From contig CBDBJK010000020.1 in NCBI GenBank assembly GCA_965206395.1, positions 1 through 64,000 on the forward strand: a DNA stretch of 64,000 nucleotides, in the 5' to 3' direction. The stretch is from CBDBJK01 sp965206395. GTDB lineage: Bacteria > Chloroflexota > Dehalococcoidia > Lucifugimonadales > CATOSD01. The position numbers were made by a program, and so were the translations under genes. A model generated the notes under the pieces. That model did no database searches. It was not told where the DNA came from and worked only from the letters and a program-made list of their open reading frames with translations. Each line of letters starts with the position of its first letter. Within the stretch, counting starts at the first letter, position 1. This document shows positions 8,689 to 15,845 of the stretch, piece by piece.

Positions 8689-10074
8689 ATGGATCTGATT
8701 ATCAGGGGCGGAAGAGTAGTTACCGCAGGAGATAGCTTCGTTGCAGACATCGGCATTGAAGCAGGGAAGGTAGCGCAGATAGGCGGCGAGATGTCGGGCT
8801 CCAGAGAGATTAATGCCAGCGGCAAGCTAGTCGTGCCAGGTGGGCTGGATATGCACGTGCATCTCCAGATGTCTGACGAACTCCCTGCAGGAAGCCCGCC
8901 TCGTATGTCAGACGACTTCTACTCAGGCACCGCCGGTGCTGCTGTTGGCGGTATCACTACTGTCGGCAGCATGACCTCTCCACAGCCAGGAGACAACGCA
9001 GGCCTGTTGGCGATGCTGGAACGCGCTGAGACCGATGCACTCGCTAACTCTCTCATCGATTTCACCCTGCATCCCGTGATTACCGACCCATCACCAGAGA
9101 TAATCGCCGAAATTCCTAAACTACTGGATTCAGGTTATTCAAGTACCAAGACTTTCATGGTGTTGCACGGATTCAACGAGCGTCAAGCGGACTACATCAG
9201 GGCGTTCGAAGCGGCCGGTCAGAATGGTATCCTTCCCATGCTCCACTGTGAGGACACAGTTATCAATAACTTCCATGAGCAACGCTTCAACATGGAAGGC
9301 AAGAGCGACATCCGCTACTACGCTGACAGCCGCCCGGCTTATGGAGAGGCGATAGCGACGGCTCGTGGCATATCTCTTGCCAGAACGGCTGGAGTGCCAG
9401 TGTACTTGGTACACGTTTCCTGCGCTGCCGCCCTTGACGAGGCGCGCCGGGCGCGAACCAACGGCCAGAGCGTTTACGTGGAGACTCGTCCTATTTACCT
9501 GTACTTGACTAGCGATGTTTACAATGCTGCTGACGGCGCAAAGTACGTGGGATGGCCTCCTCTGCGAGAGCAGGCAGATGTCGATGGGATATGGGAAGGC
9601 CTTCGTAACAGCGATGTAGACACGCTGTGCTCCGACCATGCTCCCTGGACTCTGTCTGAAAAGCTAGACCCTGAGCTTAAGGTGGGCAGCTTCCGACCGG
9701 GCATGGCTAACATGGAGACGTTGATGCCTATGCTCTACTCTGAGGGAGTGGCTAAGGGCAGGATCTCGTTGAGCAAGTGGGTAGAGTTGACCTCCACAAA
9801 CGCGGCCAAGCTGTTTGGCATGTTTCCGCAGAAAGGGACTATTGCTGTTGGCTCTGACGCCGACCTTGCCATCTGGGATACTGACCTCAAGCGCGTCATT
9901 CAAGATGAGCAGATGCACTCCAATGCTGGATATGATGTGTATGATGGTCAGGAAATACAGGGATGGCCTACGCACACAATCTCACGTGGAGAGGTGATTT
10001 ACGAGAACGGCGAGATTACCGGAGCGAGAGGCAGGGGTCAGCGAGTCATGCGAGGGCCTCACATACCCCTGTGA
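8689..10074 (+). CDS. D-hydantoinase/dihydropyrimidinase family amidohydrolase
   Basis: The 461-residue product shows the metal-binding landmarks of cyclic amidohydrolases: HVH in GGLDMHVHLQ, a lysine in SSTKTFMVLHGF where the carboxylated Lys lies, His in MLHCEDT and VHVSCAAALDEA, and Asp in LCSDHAPW. These enzymes open hydantoin or dihydropyrimidine rings to N-carbamoyl amino acids, which the nitrilase-fold neighbour at 2745 could then cleave. ATG 8689 follows AGAGGAGG and matches the usual MDLIIRGGRVV start; longer in-frame starts are not supported. It is 193 bp from the CoA-transferase gene and may have its own promoter. Confidence 0.9.
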   Translation: MDLIIRGGRVVTAGDSFVADIGIEAGKVAQIGGEMSGSREINASGKLVVPGGLDMHVHLQMSDELPAGSPPRMSDDFYSGTAGAAVGGITTVGSMTSPQPGDNAGLLAMLERAETDALANSLIDFTLHPVITDPSPEIIAEIPKLLDSGYSSTKTFMVLHGFNERQADYIRAFEAAGQNGILPMLHCEDTVINNFHEQRFNMEGKSDIRYYADSRPAYGEAIATARGISLARTAGVPVYLVHVSCAAALDEARRARTNGQSVYVETRPIYLYLTSDVYNAADGAKYVGWPPLREQADVDGIWEGLRNSDVDTLCSDHAPWTLSEKLDPELKVGSFRPGMANMETLMPMLYSEGVAKGRISLSKWVELTSTNAAKLFGMFPQKGTIAVGSDADLAIWDTDLKRVIQDEQMHSNAGYDVYDGQEIQGWPTHTISRGEVIYENGEITGARGRGQRVMRGPHIPL

Positions 10075-10139
10075 AGTAACGCTTCGAAAGTATAGTAACA
10101 CCACCTCCTGAGAATATTCACAGAATCCGAACATGCTGT

Positions 10140-10188
10140 GGCTATCCGCTAGAAGAGAATTATGGCGGATAGCCAGAGCAAATTTTTA
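10140..10188 (+). terminator. Intrinsic terminator between convergent genes
   Basis: GGCTATCCGC (10140-10149) and GCGGATAGCC (10165-10174) form a perfect 10-bp stem, followed after five bases by AAATTTTTA on the plus strand. It would end transcription of the hydantoinase unit and abuts the stop of the convergent gene at 10186. Confidence 0.7.
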
Positions 10189-11049
10189 GCTGAGAAACTC
10201 TCCAAGCCAGCGATCGTAATCGGCCTGTCGTGTTACCTGAGCCATCAACTCCGCTGAAGCTATGCCAGGGCCAAGCTCTGCGGGCGAGACGCCTTCACGC
10301 AAAGCCTTCAGCGTATCGTACACCGCCTTCACCGCGGCCTGAAAAGGCAAATGCCCCTGCAAAGCGATACGGACACCGTTATCGGCCAGGAACGTCTTGT
10401 CTGACAGTTCTCCCGGTGTGCCGCCCAGCATCAATGGCAGCTTGACCTCAGCGTGAACCGCCTCCAACTCTTCGCGTGTTCTAACGCCCGTGAGAAAAAG
10501 AGCGTCCACGCCTGCCTGCTCGTATGCCTTGGCGCGGCGTATGGTTTCGTCCAATCCGGCAAAGATAATCGCGCTGGTGCGACCCGCTATAACCAGGCTG
10601 GAATCCTGACGACCGGCAATCGCAGCCTTCATCTTGCCTACGCCCTCATCGAGCGAAATCAACTGGCCCCCTTTGATATTGCCATAGCTCACAGGAAGCA
10701 ATGTGTCTTCGATGGTCAGGGCCGCGACTCCGGCGGTTTCCAGTTCCTCAACCGTGCGTTTTACGTTGAGGGCGTTGCCGTAGCCGTGATCGGCATCCAC
10801 CATAAGGCTGATGTTGCCCGCGCGACAAATCCGGTGTATCTGCTGCGCAAACTCGCTCAGCGTCAGCACTATCAGATCGGGAGCGCCAAGCACCGTCGCC
10901 GAGGCAATAGAGCCAGCGAACATGCCTACCTCGAAACCCAGGTCTTCGGCAATACGCGCCGAGATCGGGTCGAACACCGAGGCGGGATGCACGCACTCGT
11001 TTCCAGCCAGAATAGCTCGATATCGCTCGCGTCGTTCAGTCAGGTTCAT
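10186..11049 (-). CDS. Isocitrate lyase/PEP mutase superfamily protein (oxaloacetate decarboxylase-like)
   Basis: The 287-residue protein has the PEP mutase/isocitrate lyase barrel signature. The loop MVDADHGYGNALNV, the IEDTLLPVSYG segment and the LPLMLGGTPGELSD strand resemble the PA4872-type oxaloacetate decarboxylases more than carboxyphosphonoenolpyruvate mutases. Such enzymes decarboxylate or cleave 2-oxo acids with Mg2+ bound by the acidic loop. The start MNLTERRERYRAIL follows a GGAAAGGAAG purine tract. It stands alone on the minus strand, downstream of a palindromic repeat. Confidence 0.8.
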   Translation of the reverse strand: MNLTERRERYRAILAGNECVHPASVFDPISARIAEDLGFEVGMFAGSIASATVLGAPDLIVLTLSEFAQQIHRICRAGNISLMVDADHGYGNALNVKRTVEELETAGVAALTIEDTLLPVSYGNIKGGQLISLDEGVGKMKAAIAGRQDSSLVIAGRTSAIIFAGLDETIRRAKAYEQAGVDALFLTGVRTREELEAVHAEVKLPLMLGGTPGELSDKTFLADNGVRIALQGHLPFQAAVKAVYDTLKALREGVSPAELGPGIASAELMAQVTRQADYDRWLGEFLS

Positions 11050-11116
11050 GTAGCTTCCTTTCCCGCATCAACTGGCCGCAGCATAGCTTCCTGCTACCAT
11101 CAAAAAGACATCTTCA

Positions 11117-11132
11117 TCCTTCCTCGAAAGGA
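11117..11132. repeat. Palindromic intergenic repeat, imperfect copy
   Basis: TCCTTCCTCGAAAGGA is one of four copies in the window of a 16-base near-palindrome, TCCTTCCTCGGAAGGA. Here it is followed by TGGCAACCCTTATG, a motif that recurs next to other intergenic hairpins in this window. Confidence 0.6.
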
Positions 11133-11152
11133 TGGCAACCCTTATGCAAAAA

Positions 11153-11464
11153 TCAGGTTATGCGCTTGTAGATCACACGTGAGCGGTTTGTTGAGTTGGG
11201 TCGTATCTGGGTAACCCAGTCCCCCATGTTGGATGCGGCTGTCCAAACGTCAGTAGTGGGCAGATCTGGTGAGTCGATCTCATAGATGGCGAGATACTTG
11301 GCTACGCCGTCAACGTCTCCTGAATCGACTTGATACCGGGTGCAACTGTGTACGCCGGGCACGGCGAGAATATTGGGCACATGCTGCGTGTCGTAGATGC
11401 GATTGAAGTCGCCTTCCAGTTCAGCAGGTATATCCATTTGAACGAGGAACATATAGTCTGCCAT
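11153..11464 (-). CDS. Small dimeric alpha-beta barrel-like protein of unknown function
   Basis: The 103-residue protein begins MADYMFLVQMDIPAELEGDFNRIYDTQHVPNILAVPGVHSCTRY. That pattern (strand, helix with a YDTxHVP-type His, strand) is common to small ferredoxin-like alpha-beta barrel proteins such as EthD/ABM relatives. ATG 11464 has AGGAGG nine bases upstream, so the longer frame is rejected. It may bind or modify a small organic acid, but no function can be assigned. It lies 103 bp after another uncharacterised minus-strand gene. Confidence 0.7.
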   Translation of the reverse strand: MADYMFLVQMDIPAELEGDFNRIYDTQHVPNILAVPGVHSCTRYQVDSGDVDGVAKYLAIYEIDSPDLPTTDVWTAASNMGDWVTQIRPNSTNRSRVIYKRIT

Positions 11465-11567
11465 AGCAAAAAGCCTCCTCTCCATTTTGGCGCGCTGATT
11501 TCTTGTAGAACGGAGAACTGCCGAAATGGTGCAGAGTGCCTGAGCAACGGTTGAGCGCAGCGTAATG

Positions 11568-12185
11568 CTAACTGAGAACTGCCTTTACGATGTTGCGCTC
11601 TAGCTCGACGGCGACCTTCTCGGCGAGCGATGTCCGCTCCACGTCACCTGATGTTACCACGAACGCGACGCCAAGAAGTCGTCCCAGGCGAAAATCGACT
11701 ATGGTAGAGGAGAACGAGTTGCCATCCTTGGTTTGTGTCGCCCTCAAAGCGACAACCTCATCGTAGAAACCATTTACAGTTATATGCTCGACGGCGATAA
11801 GCTCCTGTCCTGACGGCATGCTCTTCCCAACATTCTCTTCAAACTGCTTTACGAACACATCAGTCATCCATTTCGATATCGCTGGCGCATCATCGAAAAG
11901 GTGGACTACCGTGGCAACCATGATGTCTATGCTATCTTCTGTCGGAGGTTCTGTCGTCTGTGAGGCGAACTCGCGCATGTATCCGGTAATCCGCCCCATC
12001 TCGCGGAACCGCTCCTCGGTACTGCCGGGAAATCCTTGTTCCGCCATGGTCGCATTGTCAAGCGGCCCTTCTCGACCTAGCTTGAGCTGTTTGAATTCCT
12101 CTGGAAGCTGCTCCTTGTCCAACACCATCAATTTGAGGTCATCTTCTGAAATTCTGAGGGTTGCGTCCGTTAAAATATCAGCCAC
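11568..12185 (-). CDS. Hypothetical protein, 205 residues
   Basis: The product (start GTG, VADILTDATLRISEDDLKLMVLDKEQLPEEFK) has no signal peptide, membrane segment or motif that I recognise. It has an acidic N-terminal half and a C-terminal half with alternating strands (ELIAVEHITVNGFYDEVVALRATQ) and a FRLGRLLGVAFVVTSGDVERTSLAEKVA segment that suggests a compact alpha-beta domain. Start choice is weak, with GGAGATTGTGAG upstream. It lies divergent to the seleno-DsbA gene and 103 bp before the small barrel protein on its own strand. Confidence 0.6.
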   Translation of the reverse strand: MADILTDATLRISEDDLKLMVLDKEQLPEEFKQLKLGREGPLDNATMAEQGFPGSTEERFREMGRITGYMREFASQTTEPPTEDSIDIMVATVVHLFDDAPAISKWMTDVFVKQFEENVGKSMPSGQELIAVEHITVNGFYDEVVALRATQTKDGNSFSSTIVDFRLGRLLGVAFVVTSGDVERTSLAEKVAVELERNIVKAVLS

Positions 12186-12433
12186 GTTATCTCACAATCT
12201 CCATCTAGAGAATCTGACAGTCTCCATTATGCATAACGCCAGAGTAAACTGCCTCTATACATTTTACCTCATGTTTCCCCTGATTGGTCGCGAGGTTCAT
12301 CTGCTGGCCTATACCTGGGGAAGATGTTACTATGTAGGCTAGTCTAACGCAGAGCGCGGATTCAAGATAATTCAGGGGCCATAATGTGGTCATGGACGTA
12401 CAGAAGCGAATGCTAAACAGGGAGGCCAACAAA

Positions 12434-13063
12434 ATGGCGAATCAGACAGACACAAGCCAGGTTAAGGTAACCTTCTGGTACGATTACATTTGACCGTGGT
12501 GCTACATCGGCCTGGAGCGGGTCGACAGACTAACTGAAGATTTCGATATAGAAGTAGAGGGCAAAGCCTTTCTGCTGCGTCCCGACATCCCCAAAGAGGG
12601 CAAGACGAGAACAATCAATCCAGACGAATCAACTGAACATCTGAGTGAGCCGCTCAAGTCTTACGCAGAAGAAGCCGGGCTGATAATGCGCCGTTCGTCA
12701 CTCACGCCGTACACTATGTACGCGCTTGAAGCCACCGAGTACGCAAAAGAACAGGGGCAGTTCGACCCCGTGCACCGCGCTTTTTACAAGGCCTTCTGGG
12801 AGGACCGCAAGAACATCGGAAGCTTCGATGTCATTGAAGAGGTTATCCGAGGCTGCGAGCTGAATTGGCCAGAGTTGAAAGACAGGCTTGAGTCCAGGCA
12901 CTACGAGGAGACGATAACGAATCAGTTCCAGGAAGGCGTCAACCTGGGTGTAAACGGGATTCCAGGGTTCTTGATTGGAAACATCCTGTTCACGGGCGCA
13001 CGGCCTTATAGCCTTTTCAAGGCGGTAATCGGTAAAGTGCTTGAACAGGAAGCCGCCGACTAG
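12434..13063 (+). CDS. Selenocysteine-containing DsbA/FrnE-like oxidoreductase (in-frame UGA read as Sec)
   Basis: From ATG 12434 (GGAGG nine bases upstream) the frame reads VKVTFWYDYI-U-PWCYIGLERVDRL, where the TGA at 12491-12493 (residue 20) falls exactly on the first Cys of the CPWC active site of DsbA/FrnE proteins. The frame then stays open to 13063, giving 209 residues, with a helical insert and the cis-proline loop GVNGIPGFLIG. A hairpin follows the UGA at the distance expected of a bacterial SECIS. The natural role would be thiol-disulfide exchange or a glutathione-type isomerisation in the cytoplasm; no signal peptide is present. It is 23 bp from the aldolase gene. Without selenocysteine machinery the gene would be a pseudogene, but the conserved frame argues against that. 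Confidence 0.85.
12491..12525 (+). promoter_or_regulatory. Candidate bacterial SECIS element of the seleno-DsbA gene
   Basis: Downstream of the UGA, TCGGCC (12507-12512) pairs with GGTCGA (12520-12525), including one G-U pair, around a 7-base apical loop TGGAGCG with G at loop position 2. The loop starts 20 bases after the UGA, within the 16-37 base window reported for bacterial SECIS elements. Two further inner pairs are possible. SelB binding cannot be shown from sequence alone. Confidence 0.6.
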
Positions 13064-13086
13064 CGTCCGAGGAGCATTCGACGACT

Positions 13087-13854
13087 ATGCGCATTAATGC
13101 CACAAAGGCCAAGCTAGCCGAGGGCAAGCCTGTTTTCGGCGCGATCATTGGTCGATTTGCGCCTGACCTGGTTGAGCTATTTGGCGCGATCGGCTATGAC
13201 TTCGTGATGATCGACTGCGAGCATGGCCCTATGGATCTCGATCAGGTGGAGCACATGGTGCGCGCCGCCGAGGTGTTCGGCATCACGCCAATTGCACGCA
13301 TACCCGACCACGCCGATTCCACGATTCTGCGATACCTGGACAGGGGTTTGCAGGGTATCATCGTACCCCACGTCAATACTCGTGAGGAGGCTTATGCTGT
13401 AGCAAGAGCAGCCCGGTACTATCCCGAGGGGCATCGAGGCGTTGGAGGCGGACGCGCCCACGACTACGGCATTGGAGTGTCGAGGGAAGAGTCGACTCGC
13501 TGGATTAACGCCCAGACCCTTGTGGTCTGCATGATCGAGGATACCGAGGCGGTAGAGAACCTTGACGATATGTTCAGCGTCCCGGGCGTTGACGTCCTTC
13601 ACGTGGCCTCCGGCGATCTGGGTCAGAGCATGGGAAACCCCGGCGCGGGTGAAGTGCGACGTTTGATGAGTGAAGTCATACCCAAGATCAAGGCCGGGGG
13701 CAAACTGGTTGGAGTGGGCGGCAACAGCCCTGCCGACGCAGCAGGAGTGGCGGAATTCATCAAGCTCGGCGCAAGCTTCGTCACAATAGCAGCCTGGGGG
13801 TTGCTCCGCATGGGAGCCGAAGATTTTCAGAAGCGCGTTCAGGCGGCCCTGTAA
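13087..13854 (+). CDS. HpcH/HpaI family aldolase
   Basis: The 255-residue protein is a class II 2-oxo acid aldolase. It shows DFVMIDCEHGPMD (catalytic His region), ITPIARIPDHAD (substrate-binding Arg), GLQGIIVPHVNTREEA, the metal ligand Glu in VVCMIEDTEAVENLDD and Asp in HVASGDLGQSMG. Family members cleave 4-hydroxy-2-oxo acids to pyruvate and an aldehyde, or citrate-like CoA esters. A GAGGAG lies upstream of the ATG. Only 23 bp separate it from the seleno-DsbA gene, so both are probably co-transcribed, and the partner of the UGSC protein follows after 84 bp. Confidence 0.9.
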   Translation: MRINATKAKLAEGKPVFGAIIGRFAPDLVELFGAIGYDFVMIDCEHGPMDLDQVEHMVRAAEVFGITPIARIPDHADSTILRYLDRGLQGIIVPHVNTREEAYAVARAARYYPEGHRGVGGGRAHDYGIGVSREESTRWINAQTLVVCMIEDTEAVENLDDMFSVPGVDVLHVASGDLGQSMGNPGAGEVRRLMSEVIPKIKAGGKLVGVGGNSPADAAGVAEFIKLGASFVTIAAWGLLRMGAEDFQKRVQAAL

Positions 13855-13938
13855 CTGCATCAAACCCATACTGCGTTTGCGTCAATATTTATCGACTGAC
13901 AACACTTTTTGAGATGACCTTTCTCTAGGGAGGGCGAA

Positions 13939-14970
13939 ATGAGTATGCAGCCCTTGACCTCGAACCGCCTGGAATTCGATGAGGCCACCGAGGTCATCGA
14001 GTATTATTTCAACCAGGGATGGACGGACGGCCTGCCAGTCGTGCCTCCTACAGTCGAGCGCGTGCGCGAATTCTTGGATTTCGCAGGGCGCTCGCCCTCT
14101 GAGATAGTGGGCACGGAGCCAACCAAGGGGCGGGTGATTACCGCCGAAAAAGTGGCAATCAACGCTGTCATGGCTGGTTGTCTGCCCGAATACCTACCGG
14201 TTGTCATAGCCGCTATCGAGGCAATGAGCGAGCCGAAATTCAACCTTCATGCCATGACCGTCAGCACGATGGGGGCAGCCGTGCTGATGCTCGTCAATGG
14301 GCCAATCACAAGTCAAATCGGGCTGAATTCGGGGGTAAGCGTTTTTGGGCCTGGGCATCGACCCAACGCCACCATAGGACGAGCTATTCGACTCATCATC
14401 TCCAACGTCACGGGCTCTGTGTCTGGCGTTCTGGACAAGGCGACCCTAGGGCATGCCGGTAAGTACACGTGGTGCATAGCGGAGGCAGAGGGGGTAAGCC
14501 CTTGGGAGCCTTTGCATGTCGAGAGAGGCCTGGCCGCCGACCAGAGCGCTGTCACCGTTTTCGCCGGACTTTCGCCTACTCAGGTAAGCAATCATCTGGG
14601 ACACGACCCGGAGGCTATCCTGACCAGCTTTGGAGACGCCATGTTCGCCGCAGGACACAGCCAGAGCGAGATTGTAATCGTGCTGTGCCCTGAACACATA
14701 GGTTATTTGAAATCAGCCGGGTGGTCGAAAAAGCAAGTTAAGGAATTCTTGTTCAAAAGGTCTCAGCGCAAGGTCTCGGAATGGGTACAGGCGGGCACTA
14801 TTCCCGACACCACTTCCGAGGACGCCGAATCTCTCAAGGCTGTTGGCCGGAGTCCAGACAGCATCACCGTAGTCGCGGCAGGCGGCCCGGCAGGCGCGTT
14901 CTCGGCTATCATACCCTTATGGGGCGGTGGCTCGAATTCCCAATCGGTTACGAAGCAGATTCGAATTTAA
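13939..14970 (+). CDS. Uncharacterised 343-residue partner of the UGSC selenoprotein
   Basis: No enzyme family is recognised. The N-terminal part has GWTDGLPVVPPT (about residues 27-38) and IVGTEPTKGRVITAEKVAINAVMAGC; the centre has glycine-rich strands (NGPITSQIGLNSGVSVFGPGHRPNATIGRAIRLI); the C-terminal third has EIVIVLCPEHIGYLKSAGWSKKQVKEFLF and VVAAGGPAGAFSAIIPLWGG. I recall proteins of this type encoded beside or fused to UGSC domains, but that needs checking. The start follows GGGAGGGCGAA. There is no signal peptide. Its stop lies 150 bp before the UGSC gene, separated by a hairpin leader. A complex with the selenoprotein is inferred from adjacency. Confidence 0.7.
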   Translation: MSMQPLTSNRLEFDEATEVIEYYFNQGWTDGLPVVPPTVERVREFLDFAGRSPSEIVGTEPTKGRVITAEKVAINAVMAGCLPEYLPVVIAAIEAMSEPKFNLHAMTVSTMGAAVLMLVNGPITSQIGLNSGVSVFGPGHRPNATIGRAIRLIISNVTGSVSGVLDKATLGHAGKYTWCIAEAEGVSPWEPLHVERGLAADQSAVTVFAGLSPTQVSNHLGHDPEAILTSFGDAMFAAGHSQSEIVIVLCPEHIGYLKSAGWSKKQVKEFLFKRSQRKVSEWVQAGTIPDTTSEDAESLKAVGRSPDSITVVAAGGPAGAFSAIIPLWGGGSNSQSVTKQIRI

Positions 14971-15044
14971 GCCATTCGATATGACTTCGATGCCTCGCAA
15001 TGGTTGCATTTAGGCATCAATCTGGATAATAATACTGTTATAAG

Positions 15045-15085
15045 GGTTGCCGATATCTTGCGTAATAGTTTAATTATTGGCAACC
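15045..15085 (+). promoter_or_regulatory. Stem-loop leader upstream of the UGSC selenoprotein gene
   Basis: GGTTGCCGATA (15045-15055) and TATTGGCAACC (15075-15085) form an 11-bp stem with one G-U pair around a 19-base AT-rich loop. It ends 35 bases before the ATG of the selenoprotein gene and 21 bases before its TTGGAGG. It has no T tract, so a regulatory or mRNA-stability role is more likely than termination. Confidence 0.5.
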
Positions 15086-15120
15086 GACCTGAACAATAAG
15101 CGGAGATTGGAGGCGCTATC

Positions 15121-15663
15121 ATGACGACAGCAACAAGGATAGAGGTGTTGGACCCAACAGTCGAGCCGATACCCGCCCACGCGGTCATCGCTCCCCGACC
15201 CGAAACACTGAATGGTACGGTAATCGGACTGCTCGCCAATGGCAAGCACAACTCCGACGTGATTCTAGAAATGATCCAGGAGATTCTGGCCGACAGATTT
15301 GAATTCAAGGCTGTCGTAACCAGGAACAAGGGCAACGCATCTCGGCCCTGTCCCAAGGACATAATGAAGGAGCTAGTCGAGCAGTGCGACGTGGTGATAA
15401 CCGCGTCAGGTGATTGAGGCTCCTGCTCGTCGTGCAGTGTGCACGATGGAATAGAGTTCGAGAAGCATGGCGTTCCAGCGGCGGTCATTTGCACCGAGCC
15501 GTTCATTTCCAGCGGGAAGGCAATGTCCAAAATCGGAGGTATCCCAGAATACCCGTTCGTAGTCGTTCCTCATCCCCTGGGGAGCCTCCCTCTTGAGGTG
15601 CTGAGAGAGCGCGCGATGCAGGCCGCGCCAGATGTGTTGCAGATTCTGCTCGCTAAGAGGTAA
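15121..15663 (+). CDS. UGSC-family selenoprotein (in-frame UGA read as Sec)
   Basis: From ATG 15121 (TTGGAGG upstream) the frame reads to a TGA at 15415-15417 (codon 99) and stays open to TAA 15663. Around the UGA it reads VVITASGD-U-GSCSSCSVHDG, then GIEFEKHGVPAAVICTEPF: Sec99-Gly-Ser-Cys102 plus Cys105, the name-giving motif of UGSC (seleno)proteins. The context (hydrophobic strand, U-G-x-C-x-x-C, helix, HGVPAAVICT) resembles the Sec site of glycine reductase component GrdB. The 180-residue product is likely a flavodoxin-like half domain that needs the partner encoded upstream. A SECIS-like hairpin follows the UGA, and a strong terminator follows the gene. A redox or reductive bond-cleaving role is inferred, not shown. 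Confidence 0.9.
15415..15446 (+). promoter_or_regulatory. Candidate bacterial SECIS element of the UGSC gene
   Basis: TCGTGC (15430-15435) and GCACGA (15441-15446) form a perfect 6-bp stem with the loop AGTGT, whose second base is G. The loop begins 18 bases after the UGA, inside the range known for bacterial SECIS hairpins. The hairpin lies within the coding sequence for Cys105 and His108, as bacterial SECIS elements do. Confidence 0.75.
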
Positions 15664-15710
15664 TTATTTACCGGCAGGGCTATGACTCTCGCCAGTTAGT
15701 TGCATGAAGT

Positions 15711-15746
15711 AAAGAGGGACGTGGTATTGAAATCACGTCCCTCTTT
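15711..15746. terminator. Strong convergent terminator
   Basis: AAAGAGGGACGTG and CACGTCCCTCTTT form a perfect 13-bp stem around a 10-base loop. The stem has A-rich and T-rich outer ends, so it can terminate both the UGSC unit on the plus strand and the aminotransferase gene on the minus strand. Confidence 0.85.
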
Positions 15747-15845
15747 CTATTGTCAGGACGCAAGGGACGTGCCTTCGTGGGGAAGGAGCCTTATATCTGG
15801 CTCTCGTCAGGCCACGGGGGCGCGGAGGTTGAGAGCTTTTGCGAG

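Noticed and set aside
11134..11150. S-box (SAM) riboswitch because of GGCAACC
   Set aside because: Only the short string matches; the surrounding helices of the S-box are missing and the downstream genes are not methionine genes.
12491..12493. In-frame TGA as a pseudogene mutation
   Set aside because: It falls exactly on the active-site Cys, is followed by a suitable hairpin, and a second such case lies 3 kb away.
12686..13063. A separate 125-residue gene starting at ATG 12686
   Set aside because: It is the C-terminal part of the seleno-DsbA frame; the preceding codons up to the UGA encode conserved DsbA/FrnE sequence and no ribosome binding site precedes 12686.
15439..15663. A separate short gene after the UGA in the UGSC locus
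   Set aside because: The frame is the direct continuation of the upstream one, and the U-G-S-C motif lies across the UGA; no independent start signal is seen.
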